Below, in pieces: positions 1-8,909 of a DNA stretch of 33,344 bases (within the stretch, counting starts at the first letter, position 1; each line of letters starts with the position of its first letter). Below the pieces are notes generated by a model. The model made no database searches. It was given only the letters and a program-made list of their open reading frames with translations, and was not told the origin of the DNA. The stretch is from CAYUBI01 sp964443005 (GTDB lineage Bacteria; Margulisbacteria; Riflemargulisbacteria; GWF2-35-9; CAYUBI01): positions 1-33,344 of the forward strand of contig CAYUBI010000009.1 of NCBI GenBank assembly GCA_964443005.1, read 5' to 3'. Position numbers and translations under genes: made by a program.

Positions 1-2
1 AA

Positions 3-2393
3 TTGTGGTCAAGCGATATGGAACCCGAACTTGGAATCGGGTTAATTTCTGCTGTAAATGAACGAACACTTCAGCTTGTTTTTCCTTTTGCTGATATGTC
101 GCGCATATATGCCATTTCTAGTGCACCCCTAAAACGGATCCAATTTCATGTAGGCGATACAATTACGAGTAAGGATATGGGTTCATTTGTTATTGAGTCT
201 ATTCTTGAGATTGATGAACTTTTTTATTATCTCGGTGAAGGAAATCGTGTGGCAGAGTCACACATTACAACATCTTCAATTTTAAATACGCCTGTGCATC
301 GATTAATTTCTTTGCAAGTTGAGTCTAATGAGGCGTTTATGCTGCGATGTAACGTTCTTGATTATCAAGTTGAAATTGCTCAATCATGCATTACTGGACT
401 GATTGGCCCGCGCATTCAATTAATTCCTCATCAGTTATTTAGTGTGAATTATGTTTTGGCAAAAACAAAAATTCGTGTTTTATTAGCTGATGAATTTGGT
501 TTGGGTAAAACAATTGAGGCGTGTTTGCTTTTACATGCATTAATGCTTCGGAACCAAATTCAGCGAGTGCTAATTTTAGTTCCAGAGCCATTGATGATTC
601 AATGGTTTGTTGAACTATTACGAAAATTTAATCTAATGTTTACGTTGGCAGATGATTTCTTTTTTCGTCAAGCAGCAGCGCTTAATCTGGTAGAAAATCC
701 ATTTTCAGAGCATCAACTTGTTCTAGCTCCTTTGTCTAATATTAGTGGGGAAAACCAACGACGTAGCCAGCTGATTAATGCAGGATGGGATTTGGTTATT
801 GTTGATGAAGCCCATCATTTAGTTAAGGCTACGCATATAGAATGGGCCAACGAATTGGCTGGCTCAGTTGACAATCTTATTTTAATTACAGCAACGCCGC
901 AGCTGAATGATCTTGATTGTTTGTCAGCCATGCTGCAGTTGCGTTTTCCCGACTCTTTTGTCATGGTACGTAACACGCGAAAGCAAGCTGGAATATTTCC
1001 CAAACGGCATATTCATCTAGCACCTGTGGAACCAGCTAATCCTCAACAACAGGATCCGCGATTGCGATGGCTGGCATTATTGCTTGATAATCTAAATAAT
1101 GACAAACTGTTACTTTGTTGTCATAGTAAAGAAGATGCAATAGGGGTTTATGATGCCTTGCCAACCTTAACTGCACGGCCACTTGCGCTTTTTCATGAGG
1201 GCATGACCTTGTTTCAGCGGGATAAAATGGCTGCTCATTTTAGCGATGATCAGGGCGCTGTGCTTTTGATTTGCTCGGAAATCGGCAGCGAAGGACGTAA
1301 CTTTCAATTTGCACATCATATTGTATTTTTTGACTATCCTATTGATATAGACCTGATTCAGCAGCGCATTGGGCGGTTAGATCGTATGGGTCAATTGCAC
1401 GATATTCATATTCATTTACCCTATATCATAGGTACATTTGACGAAGTTTATGTTAGTTGGCTGCATCAGGGCGTTGATATATTTAATCACATTATTCCTT
1501 ATGGAAATTTGGTTATCGAACTTTTTTATGAGCAATTGATAAAATTGGGACATGAAGGAATTTACCATAAGGATTTTCCTGTGTTGATTCAATCAACACA
1601 AACAGCAGTAGCCCATCATAGTCAACACTATATTAAGGAGCAAATGAATCTTCCAGCGCATGTGGCTTTTTCCTCAGAGGTAGCTGCAGAAACCGAGCTT
1701 TTTATGAACGAATTTCGGCAAAGTTTGGTGTTGGATAGTTTTCTTGTTTCTGTATGGGATTATTTTGGAGTAGATTATGAAGAAGTGCAGACTCGAACTT
1801 GGTTTCTGAAAAACATTATGCCTCATAGCGAACTGTTTCCAGGTATTCGGGGAGATGAGGTGTTGCTAACCTGTGATCGCGATTTTGCGCTTCGTCGGGA
1901 CGACGTTCCTTTTATTACCTGGGATCATCCTATTATGCGACGGGTGATTGATCTTGTTTTGGGTTCAGAACTTGGCAATGTTGCACTAGGAACGTGGGCT
2001 GATGCAACGAGTCATGAATTGTATTTAGAATGTGTATTTGTTTTGGAATGCGTTGGCCCTCCTTTGTTGCGGCTTGAGCAGTATTTGCCACCAACGCCGA
2101 TTCGAGTTATGGTTGATCATCAGGGCAAAAATGTGACGCGTTTGTATGCTTGTGACAAAATTAATTCCATGATTAAAGATGGCCTTCCTGCTTATTGCGA
2201 AGAAAAGTGGCTAGAATTAGTTCCTTTACTAACACGATTGCAAGGTGATTGTAAGGAAATTGCTGAAAACATTCGGGAGGAAAAAATAAAACATATTTTC
2301 ACCTTGATTCGTCATGAAAAGGCTGTTATTGGTGAACATCTTTTAAAGGCTCACTTACGATTAGATGCCATGCGATTTATTTGTAGAGGATAA
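3..2393 (+). CDS. rapA: RapA-type RNA polymerase-associated SNF2/SWI2 ATPase, 5' end cut by window edge
   Basis: RapA is a DNA translocase that binds RNA polymerase and promotes its recycling after transcription. The visible frame starts at residues aligned with about residue 8 of E. coli RapA (WSSDMEPELG against WISDTESELG), so only a few N-terminal codons lie outside the window. In order I see an N-terminal beta-rich (Tudor-like) region, Walker A DEFGLGKT (about residues 163-170), DEAH box (268-271), and the second RecA lobe ending in motif VI, RIGRLDRMGQ (455-464). A long C-terminal domain follows. The visible 796 aa are well below the ~968 aa of E. coli RapA. The shortfall is concentrated between the two helicase lobes (about nt 900-1060), where long insertions of the E. 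coli protein are absent. All ATPase motifs are intact. Downstream genes run in the same direction after a 132-bp gap with its own promoter. Confidence 0.9.
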   Translation: MWSSDMEPELGIGLISAVNERTLQLVFPFADMSRIYAISSAPLKRIQFHVGDTITSKDMGSFVIESILEIDELFYYLGEGNRVAESHITTSSILNTPVHRLISLQVESNEAFMLRCNVLDYQVEIAQSCITGLIGPRIQLIPHQLFSVNYVLAKTKIRVLLADEFGLGKTIEACLLLHALMLRNQIQRVLILVPEPLMIQWFVELLRKFNLMFTLADDFFFRQAAALNLVENPFSEHQLVLAPLSNISGENQRRSQLINAGWDLVIVDEAHHLVKATHIEWANELAGSVDNLILITATPQLNDLDCLSAMLQLRFPDSFVMVRNTRKQAGIFPKRHIHLAPVEPANPQQQDPRLRWLALLLDNLNNDKLLLCCHSKEDAIGVYDALPTLTARPLALFHEGMTLFQRDKMAAHFSDDQGAVLLICSEIGSEGRNFQFAHHIVFFDYPIDIDLIQQRIGRLDRMGQLHDIHIHLPYIIGTFDEVYVSWLHQGVDIFNHIIPYGNLVIELFYEQLIKLGHEGIYHKDFPVLIQSTQTAVAHHSQHYIKEQMNLPAHVAFSSEVAAETELFMNEFRQSLVLDSFLVSVWDYFGVDYEEVQTRTWFLKNIMPHSELFPGIRGDEVLLTCDRDFALRRDDVPFITWDHPIMRRVIDLVLGSELGNVALGTWADATSHELYLECVFVLECVGPPLLRLEQYLPPTPIRVMVDHQGKNVTRLYACDKINSMIKDGLPAYCEEKWLELVPLLTRLQGDCKEIAENIREEKIKHIFTLIRHEKAVIGEHLLKAHLRLDAMRFICRG

Positions 2394-2466
2394 TGCGTGC
2401 GTGAACCATCGGCTTTTTGAAATCTATATTTTTTCAATAATCTTCTCCCCAATTCTCCGACGTTTA

Positions 2467-2475
2467 TGATACAAT
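2467..2475 (+). promoter_or_regulatory. Extended -10 promoter candidate for purM operon
   Basis: TGATACAAT is a TG-N-TACAAT extended -10 element 50 bp upstream of the purM ATG. A convincing -35 is not visible, which is common for extended -10 promoters. The predicted leader of about 45 nt includes a TAAGGA ribosome site at 2513-2518. The rest of the 2394-2525 gap shows nothing recognisable. Confidence 0.45.
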
Positions 2476-2525
2476 AACAGCCTTGTTTGATTTCACGAAA
2501 ATCATTGATGCGTAAGGATTGATTT

Positions 2526-3518
2526 ATGACATTAACTTACAAAGATGCTGGCGTAAATGTAGCTGCAGGTAATAAAGCAGTTCAACAAATGAAACAACAT
2601 GTTCAGTCAACATTTATTCCAGGTGTTATTGGTAATATTGGTGGATTTGGAGCTTTATTTCAACCTGATTTAACAGGTATGAAAGAGCCAGTTATTGTGA
2701 GTAGTACAGATGGCGTTGGCACTAAGCTCAAACTAGCTATTACTGCTAATATTCATGATACTGTTGGTATTGATTTAGTAGCAATGAGCGTAAATGATTT
2801 GATTTGTACAGGCGCAAAACCGCTCTTTTTTTTGGATTACATTGCTTGTCATACATTGGTTCCGAATGACATTGCTAATCTTGTTAAAGGCATTGCAGAT
2901 GGTTGTAAGCAAGCAGGTTGTGCATTGATTGGTGGCGAAACTGCTGAGCTGGGAGATATGTATCAACCCAAGGAATATGATTTAGCAGGTTTTGCTGTTG
3001 GCATTGTTGATAAATCTCGAATTATTGATGGATCGCGGATTCAAAATGGAGATTGGGTTCTTGGGATTGAGTCTTCTGGAATTCATAGTAATGGGTATTC
3101 GTTAGCACGAAAAGTCCTAGATATGGCAACAGTCAATGACAAAAATAAAATTCTTTTGGATATGCTGACGCCAACACGAATTTACGTTGCTGACATTGCG
3201 AGCCTTGTTTCAACTCATCCGATTCATGGAATTGCGCATATTACTGGCGGCGGATTTCCTGAAAAACTGGGCCGTATTATTCCTAGTCATTTAACTGCGC
3301 ATATTGATTCAACAGCATGGACTATTCCTGCAATTTTTAAATGGATTCAAATACAGGGAAATATAACATTAGCTGAAATGTTTCATACCTTTAATATGGG
3401 AATGGGTATGGCCATTGTTGTGAGTCCTAATGTAGCTAAAGCGATTTTGCGAGCGAATGCAACGTATCGAAAAATTGGAGATATTGAAATGGGTTCTGGC
3501 GGAGCTGTTATTGACTAA
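2526..3518 (+). CDS. purM: Phosphoribosylformylglycinamidine cyclo-ligase (AIR synthetase)
   Basis: PurM closes the imidazole ring in purine synthesis, converting FGAM and ATP to AIR. The 330-aa protein begins with the family's N-terminal TYKDAGVN motif, has the SSTDGVGTKLK motif, the glycine-rich LIGGETAE segment and a C-terminal HITGGGFPEKL/FNMGMGM region, all in order. The length is slightly shorter than the usual 340-350 aa. The ATG at 2526 has TAAGGA 7 nt upstream. It heads a tight biosynthetic operon: purN begins inside its last codons, and purH and nadA follow without gaps. Confidence 0.95.
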   Translation: MTLTYKDAGVNVAAGNKAVQQMKQHVQSTFIPGVIGNIGGFGALFQPDLTGMKEPVIVSSTDGVGTKLKLAITANIHDTVGIDLVAMSVNDLICTGAKPLFFLDYIACHTLVPNDIANLVKGIADGCKQAGCALIGGETAELGDMYQPKEYDLAGFAVGIVDKSRIIDGSRIQNGDWVLGIESSGIHSNGYSLARKVLDMATVNDKNKILLDMLTPTRIYVADIASLVSTHPIHGIAHITGGGFPEKLGRIIPSHLTAHIDSTAWTIPAIFKWIQIQGNITLAEMFHTFNMGMGMAIVVSPNVAKAILRANATYRKIGDIEMGSGGAVID

Positions 3519-4131
3519 GTCGCGTAATCTTTGTCGATTAGGTGTGTTGATTTCAGGAACTGGCTCTAATTTACTTGCTATCATTAAAAATTGTGAAGCA
3601 AAAAAATTATCTGCTGAAGTTGTTGTTGTTTTATCTGACAAAGAAAATGCTAGCGGAATTGATAAAGCTAAGCAATATAATATACCCACACATGTTGCAT
3701 TGCCTACATCATTTGACAGTTCAACTGCCTATTATTACTATTTATCTGATTTGCTAAAACAATATCGCTGCGATTTGATTATTCTAGCTGGATACTTACG
3801 AATATTGCCGCCTGTTTTTATTCACGATTTTAAGGATCGTATTCTGAACATTCATCCCAGTCTTTTGCCCTCATTTCCAGGTTTACATGCTCAACAACAA
3901 GCTTTGGATTATGGTGTAAAAGTAAGTGGTTGTACAGTTCACTTTGTAACAGATACCTTGGATAATGGGCCCATTATTCTTCAAAAATCAGTTTGCGTTG
4001 AAGCTGGAGATACTGCAGCTTCTTTGGGCAGCCGTATATTAACATACGAACATCAGATTTATTCTGAGGCTATTCAATTGTATTGTGAAAATCGATTATC
4101 TGTTAGTGGGCGGTCTGTGGTTATTTCATAA
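3511..4131 (+). CDS. purN: Phosphoribosylglycinamide formyltransferase (GAR transformylase)
   Basis: PurN transfers a formyl group from 10-formyl-THF to GAR. Conserved features are the N-terminal LGVLISGTGSNL, LAGYLRILPP, and the catalytic signature NIHPSLLPSFPGLHA followed by GCTVHFV and DNGPII. The open frame extends back to 3457, but homology begins only at LGVLISG. I prefer the TTG at 3511, which has GGAG 6 nt upstream (3501-3504) and overlaps the purM end by 8 nt, typical of translational coupling. This gives 206 aa, close to the family norm of about 200-215. The start is an inference; the identity is secure. Confidence 0.93.
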   Translation: MTKSRNLCRLGVLISGTGSNLLAIIKNCEAKKLSAEVVVVLSDKENASGIDKAKQYNIPTHVALPTSFDSSTAYYYYLSDLLKQYRCDLIILAGYLRILPPVFIHDFKDRILNIHPSLLPSFPGLHAQQQALDYGVKVSGCTVHFVTDTLDNGPIILQKSVCVEAGDTAASLGSRILTYEHQIYSEAIQLYCENRLSVSGRSVVIS

Positions 4132-4141
4132 GGAGTTAAAC

Positions 4142-5671
4142 ATGCGAGCATTAATTAGTGTATCAGATAAAACTGGAATTATTGACGTTGCCAAAAAGTT
4201 GCAGAAACTTGGCGTTGAGATTCTTTCGACTGGAGGCACTGCACGGGTATTACGCGATGCAGGAATCACAGTTCGAGATGTTAGTGATTTAACTCATTTT
4301 CCGGAAATGTTGGATGGTAGAGTTAAAACGCTTCACCCTATGGTTCACGGTGGATTACTTGCAGTTCGTAGCAATCCAGAGCATATGGCAACTGTGAAAA
4401 AACATGAAATCGAGTTGATTGATTTAGTGATTATTAATTTATACCCTTTTGAAGCTACTATTAAAAAAGAAAATGTCACGCTAGAAGATGCCATTGAAAA
4501 CATTGATATTGGTGGCCCAGGTATGATTCGAAGTGCAGCAAAAAATCATCAGGATGTTGCTGTAATCGTAAACCCTGCACATTATGCAGGCGTGCTAGCT
4601 GAACTTGCTACAGGAACAATTTCACTTCAAACTAAACAAAAACTTGCAGTTGAGGCTTTTGAACATACTGCGCGTTATGATACGTTAATTAGTGACTATC
4701 TTCGCAAGAAGTATCAATCAAGTATAACTGCTTTTCCAGATACTTATTGGATACCAATGACCAAATGCCAGTCATTGCGTTATGGCGAAAACCCACATCA
4801 ACATGCAGCATTTTATGGTAATCCGATTGCTGCTGGCTTGGCAAATGCAACGCAACTTCAAGGGAAAGAACTCAGTTTTAATAATATTTTAGACTTGGAT
4901 GCAGCTTATGGAATAGCTAGAGAATGGACGCAGCCTGCTGCAATTATTATTAAACATACTAATCCGTGTGGTGTTGCTTTAGGTAAAACATTAGATGAAG
5001 CTTATCAAAAAGCTTTTGATGCAGATCCAGTTTCTGCATATGGCGGAATTGTAGGTCTAAACCAACCTGTTGATGTAGCAACTGCAAATTTACTGGTAAC
5101 CACGTTTTTAGAAGCAATCATTGCACCTGCTTTTTCTCAGGAAGCGTTGAAAATCCTTCGTACAAAAAAGAATCTTCGATTGATTGCTCTTGAAAATTTT
5201 TTTGCACCTTTTATTGATTATGATATCAAAAAAGTACGCGGTGGATTTTTATTGCAAGACCTTGATAAAGAATCTGATTCAGAAAATTTAATCACAATAC
5301 CAACTATCAAAAAACCAACAACAACAAATTTGGCTGATTTAAATTTTGCATTTATTGTTGTTAAACATGTTAAAAGTAATGCGATTGTGATTGCTAAAAA
5401 CGGAGTGATTCTGGGTGTGGGTGCAGGCCAAACAAGTCGTATTGATTCTGTAGGTATTGCTATTAAAAAAGCTGGACGAAAAACCAAGGGTGCAGTTATG
5501 GCTTCTGATGCATTTTTTCCGTTTCGGGATAGTGTTGATCGTGCTGCTAAAGCTGGCATTCAGGCAATTATTCAGCCAGGTGGTTCTGTGAAAGACCAGG
5601 AATCGATTGACGCTGCTAACGAACATCATATTGCCATGATTATGACAAGCCAGCGACATTTCAAGCATTAA
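4142..5671 (+). CDS. purH: Bifunctional AICAR transformylase / IMP cyclohydrolase
   Basis: PurH performs the last two steps to IMP. The N-terminal cyclohydrolase (MGS-like) half shows ALISVSDKTG, STGGTARVL and GRVKTLHPMVHGGLL. The C-terminal transformylase half shows LRYGENPHQ, KHTNPCGVALG (catalytic Lys271-His272 pair) and SAYGGIVGLN. The start is the ATG at 4142 with a perfect AAGGAG at 4130-4135; the frame is open upstream but those residues do not belong to the family. The length of 509 aa is typical. The stop TAA shares its last base with the nadA start codon (TAATG). Confidence 0.96.
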   Translation: MRALISVSDKTGIIDVAKKLQKLGVEILSTGGTARVLRDAGITVRDVSDLTHFPEMLDGRVKTLHPMVHGGLLAVRSNPEHMATVKKHEIELIDLVIINLYPFEATIKKENVTLEDAIENIDIGGPGMIRSAAKNHQDVAVIVNPAHYAGVLAELATGTISLQTKQKLAVEAFEHTARYDTLISDYLRKKYQSSITAFPDTYWIPMTKCQSLRYGENPHQHAAFYGNPIAAGLANATQLQGKELSFNNILDLDAAYGIAREWTQPAAIIIKHTNPCGVALGKTLDEAYQKAFDADPVSAYGGIVGLNQPVDVATANLLVTTFLEAIIAPAFSQEALKILRTKKNLRLIALENFFAPFIDYDIKKVRGGFLLQDLDKESDSENLITIPTIKKPTTTNLADLNFAFIVVKHVKSNAIVIAKNGVILGVGAGQTSRIDSVGIAIKKAGRKTKGAVMASDAFFPFRDSVDRAAKAGIQAIIQPGGSVKDQESIDAANEHHIAMIMTSQRHFKH

Positions 5672-6585
5672 TGAATTCACTTATTCAAGATATTGAGCAA
5701 TTAAAAATACAAAAACGCGCTATTATTTTGGCGCATTTTTATCAGCCTCCTGAAATTCAGGATATTGCAGATTATGTGGGCGATTCCTTAGGCCTTGCTC
5801 AGCAAGCAGCTGCTACGAATGCTGAAATGATTGTTTTTTGCGGTGTTTTATTTATGGCTGAAACTGCACATATTCTGTCACCGAATAAAAAAGTATTGCT
5901 TCCAGACATGGATGCAGGCTGCCCAATGGCGCGTATGGTTAATTCTGAACAAATTCTTCACGTAAAAGCTCTTTATCCAGAGGCGACAATTGTTTCCTAT
6001 GTTAATTCTACAGCAGAAGTTAAAGCAGTGAGTGATGTTTGCTGTACGTCATCTAATGCAGTTGATGTTATTCGTAGAATTAATAGCAATACAGTTTTGT
6101 TTTTCCCAGATAAAAATCTAGCTGCTTGGGTTGCAAAGCAAGTTCCTGAAAAAACAATTATTCCGTGGAATGGATTTTGCGCTACTCATGAGAAAATACG
6201 AGAAAAAGATGTGATTGCAGCTATGAAACGCCATCCGAATGTGCCTTTTATTGCACATCCTGAATGTAATGAAAACGTTTTGAATTATGCCTCTTTTGTG
6301 GGTTCGACACGTCAACTCATTGATTATGTTATTACAGATAATCATGAGGAATTTATTATTGGAACTGAATGTGGAATTCAGCATCCCATTTATCAACAGG
6401 CTCCTCAGAAAAAAATATTTTTAATAGACCGATATCAACAAATTTGTGTTAATATGAAAAAAATAACCCGTGAAAAAATTAAAATGCAGCTTGAAACGGA
6501 ACAGAATCTGATTACAGTGCCAACAGAAATTCGTCAGAAAGCTTTTATGGCTATTTCACGTATGTTAAATATGGAATGGATTTAA
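5671..6585 (+). CDS. nadA: Quinolinate synthase
   Basis: NadA condenses iminoaspartate and DHAP to quinolinate, using a [4Fe-4S] cluster held by three cysteines. Here these are Cys84 (DAGCPMAR), Cys170 (NGFCATHE) and Cys259 (QQICVNMKK), in the spacing of the ~300-aa thermophile/Firmicutes-type enzyme rather than the ~350-aa E. coli form. Other signatures are AHFYQPPEIQDIADYVGDSL and YVNSTAEVKA. The gene overlaps purH by one base, so it is translated as part of the purine operon. No nadB or nadC is seen in the window, so the partner enzymes must lie elsewhere or be replaced. Confidence 0.95.
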   Translation: MNSLIQDIEQLKIQKRAIILAHFYQPPEIQDIADYVGDSLGLAQQAAATNAEMIVFCGVLFMAETAHILSPNKKVLLPDMDAGCPMARMVNSEQILHVKALYPEATIVSYVNSTAEVKAVSDVCCTSSNAVDVIRRINSNTVLFFPDKNLAAWVAKQVPEKTIIPWNGFCATHEKIREKDVIAAMKRHPNVPFIAHPECNENVLNYASFVGSTRQLIDYVITDNHEEFIIGTECGIQHPIYQQAPQKKIFLIDRYQQICVNMKKITREKIKMQLETEQNLITVPTEIRQKAFMAISRMLNMEWI

Positions 6586-6586
6586 T

Positions 6587-7414
6587 ATGTTTTCTTTTTT
6601 AATTGATAGTGTTTTAGTGAGTGTGATCGTTTTTCTTGGTTTTATCTTAATTGTGATCATGATCCAATTACGTAAAAATGAAAAAGCGCTTGAACTTGCT
6701 AATCAGAAATTACTAGAATCCAGTGGCGCTAAATGTCAATTTATGCGGCAAATGACTCATGAGCTTCGTGCGCCATTAGCTGCTATACAAAACTATTTAC
6801 AAGTTGCGTTAGACGGCTACATGGGGACTTTTTCAGACTCACAACTGCATATGCTGCAAACCATGCATGGCCGTGCTGAAAACTTGTTAATAGAAATTAA
6901 TGAAGTGCTTGATTTTGCAACATTGCAAACTTTTTCACCTAGCCATCTTGAAAAAAAGCGATTTTTGATTCAACCCTTACTTGAAAAACAAATTGATTTA
7001 ATGCAGGGCGAACTCATGAAACATCAGATAACACTTTCTATCAAACCAATGGCGAATCCACTTTTTATTTTTGCTGATGAGGAAAAAATGAAAATTGTTT
7101 TGATGAATCTGATTAGTAATGCTATTAAATATACGCCGGATTTAGGAAATATTGAATTAGCAGTACAGGACAATGCTCAGAACAGTGTCATTTGTATTTC
7201 TGACACAGGTATTGGCATTGCACTTGCTGACATGAATTCTATTTTTAATGAATTTTATCGAACGCCTGCTGCAATTGCTAAAGAAAAAATGGGAACAGGT
7301 TTAGGCTTGTCAATCGCGAAAAATATTGTAGAATTGCATCAAGGAAAACTAACAGTTGAAAGTGAAGAAGGGAAAGGAAGCACATTTTGTATTCTATTGC
7401 CCAAATCAATTTAA
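6587..7414 (+). CDS. Membrane-anchored sensor histidine kinase
   Basis: This is a compact 275-aa kinase: one N-terminal membrane helix (residues about 7-27), almost no extracytoplasmic region, a short coiled linker, then HisKA with phospho-acceptor His58 in MTHELRAPLAA. The HATPase domain follows, with N box NLISNAIKYTP, G1 DTGIGI and G2 GTGLGLSIAKNIVELH. With so little periplasmic sequence it probably senses a membrane or cytoplasmic cue. It starts one base after nadA and is followed 10 nt later by a response regulator, so the pair is probably cotranscribed with purine and NAD genes. The specific signal cannot be read from the sequence. Confidence 0.88.
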   Translation: MFSFLIDSVLVSVIVFLGFILIVIMIQLRKNEKALELANQKLLESSGAKCQFMRQMTHELRAPLAAIQNYLQVALDGYMGTFSDSQLHMLQTMHGRAENLLIEINEVLDFATLQTFSPSHLEKKRFLIQPLLEKQIDLMQGELMKHQITLSIKPMANPLFIFADEEKMKIVLMNLISNAIKYTPDLGNIELAVQDNAQNSVICISDTGIGIALADMNSIFNEFYRTPAAIAKEKMGTGLGLSIAKNIVELHQGKLTVESEEGKGSTFCILLPKSI

Positions 7415-7424
7415 GGAGTTAATT

Positions 7425-7808
7425 ATGACAAGCAGAATTCTGATTATTGATGATGATTTTGATATTGTTGAGCCTATGAAAATTGTATTAGAAGCAAATG
7501 GTTATACTGTTTTAGTAGCTTATACGATTGAAGAAGGCGAAGCTATGGCTAAACAAAACAACCCTAATGTTATTATTTTAGATGTGATGTTTCCTGGAAA
7601 ACAAGATGCAGGATTTGAACTCAGTCGAAAATTAAAGAATGATTCAGCAACCCAAACAATTCCAATTTTAATGTACTCTGCAGTAGGTCAACAATTTCAT
7701 ATGCATTTTGGTGCAGATAAAGACTTTAATCCAGTAGATGACTTTATTGATAAACCTATTAAACCAGATGTATTACTCGCAAAGGTTAAAGCTTTAATTA
7801 CAAAATAA
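7425..7808 (+). CDS. Single-domain response regulator (receiver only)
   Basis: This 127-aa protein is a lone receiver domain. The acidic pocket is at Asp10-Asp11, the phospho-acceptor is Asp53 (VIILDVMFP), the Thr/Ser switch is Ser85 (LMYSAV) and the conserved Lys is Lys110 (DKPIKP). No DNA-binding output is present, so it probably acts through protein contacts or a phosphorelay. The ATG at 7425 has AAGGAG at 7413-7418; the frame is open upstream but that part is the kinase tail in another frame. There is a small insertion before the last helix (about residues 94-104). It is the likely partner of the upstream kinase. Confidence 0.87.
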   Translation: MTSRILIIDDDFDIVEPMKIVLEANGYTVLVAYTIEEGEAMAKQNNPNVIILDVMFPGKQDAGFELSRKLKNDSATQTIPILMYSAVGQQFHMHFGADKDFNPVDDFIDKPIKPDVLLAKVKALITK

Positions 7809-7851
7809 TTCCTATTTAAGTAAGGCTTAGATAGCTTAGCTTAGATAAGAA

Positions 7852-8904
7852 TTATTGATATAGGTAGGATTCCAAAATACCACTGCGTTGTGGATTACGT
7901 AATTTAATAATTGCTTTGGCTTCGATTTGTCGAATTCGTTCGCGTGTGACATTATATACTCTGCCAACTTCTTCGAGTGTTCGCGGCCGTCCATCATCTA
8001 AACCAAAGCGTAAACGCAGAACCATAGCTTCGCGTTCTGCTAAGGTTTGCAAAACCTTTTCCAAATCTTCACGCAGTAAATCATTGATAACACTATCTTC
8101 AGGATTTTTAAAAGCTGTTGTTTCGACAATATCACCTAAGGAGCTATTTTCATCATCCCCTAACGGATTTTCCAAACTTAATGGCAGCAAGGAAGCTGTT
8201 ACAATTTCATGAACCTTGGCTACTGGAATTTCAATAGCATTAGCTAATTCTTCTTCAGTTGGTTTGCGTTCAAATTCTTGCATAAACATGCGGGATATTT
8301 TTCGCAATTTATTAATAGTTTCAACCATATGAACTGGAATGCGTATGGTTCGACTTTGATCTGCTAAGGAGCGGGTAATTGCTTGACGAATCCACCACGT
8401 TGCATACGTTGAAAATTTGAATCCTTTGGTATAATCAAATTTTTCAACTGCACGCATTAACCCAATATTGCCTTCTTGAATCAAATCCAAAAAAGATAAT
8501 CCTCGACCATTGTAACGCTTGGCAATGCTAACAACGAGCCGCAAATTGGATCGAATTAAATCTCTTTTTGCATTAACATCTTGATTGTCTGTATAGCGAC
8601 GCGCTAACGAACGCTCTTCATCAATTGTTAAGAGTTTAACTGAGCCAATTTCACGCAAATAGGTTTTAATGGAATCGTGATAAGCAGTATGTGTTTCTTC
8701 GCGTTTAAAAAAATCTTCAACAATTTCGCCGAGTAATTCTGCGTCGTCTTCTGGAATTGTGCTGATATTGGGTTCTTCAATTACCGGAATAATTAAATCA
8801 AACTCCTCACTATCATCATCTGGAAGATCTGCAAGCACTTCCGGAATTCCGAGTTTTATATTTTGATCAATTTGGATACAGGTTTTAATGCGTTCGTCTA
8901 ACAT
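7852..8904 (-). CDS. rpoD: Primary RNA polymerase sigma factor (sigma-70, RpoD/SigA type)
   Basis: This is the housekeeping sigma factor, directing RNA polymerase to -10/-35 promoters. The 350-aa protein has an acidic N-terminal stretch, region 1.2 (DSIKTYLREIGSV), region 2 with the core-binding and -10-reading segment (NLRLVVSIAKRY, FSTYATWWIRQAITR), region 3 (VHMVETINKLRK), and region 4 with the -35-reading helix-turn-helix (TLEEVGRVYNVTRERIRQIE). It lacks the long non-conserved insert of gammaproteobacterial RpoD and is closer in size to SigA of Firmicutes and cyanobacteria. It starts 5 nt after dnaG, the classical macromolecular-synthesis pairing. The SD is weak (GGTGG), which suggests coupling to dnaG translation. 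Confidence 0.96.
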   Translation of the reverse strand: MLDERIKTCIQIDQNIKLGIPEVLADLPDDDSEEFDLIIPVIEEPNISTIPEDDAELLGEIVEDFFKREETHTAYHDSIKTYLREIGSVKLLTIDEERSLARRYTDNQDVNAKRDLIRSNLRLVVSIAKRYNGRGLSFLDLIQEGNIGLMRAVEKFDYTKGFKFSTYATWWIRQAITRSLADQSRTIRIPVHMVETINKLRKISRMFMQEFERKPTEEELANAIEIPVAKVHEIVTASLLPLSLENPLGDDENSSLGDIVETTAFKNPEDSVINDLLREDLEKVLQTLAEREAMVLRLRFGLDDGRPRTLEEVGRVYNVTRERIRQIEAKAIIKLRNPQRSGILESYLYQ

Positions 8905-8909
8905 ATGTA

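Noticed and set aside
3457..3510. Upstream extension of purN to 3457
   Set aside because: The residues overlap purM and are absent from PurN proteins; TTG 3511 with GGAG fits better.
4085..4141. Upstream extension of purH into purN
   Set aside because: AAGGAG at 4130-4135 points to ATG 4142 and homology starts there.
5218..5680. Long antisense frames inside purH
   Set aside because: Shadow frames of a well-supported gene; no independent start or homology.
7825..7847. Repeat GCTTAGATA twice between the response regulator and rpoD
   Set aside because: Only two short copies in a 43-bp gap; no hairpin or other context supports a function.
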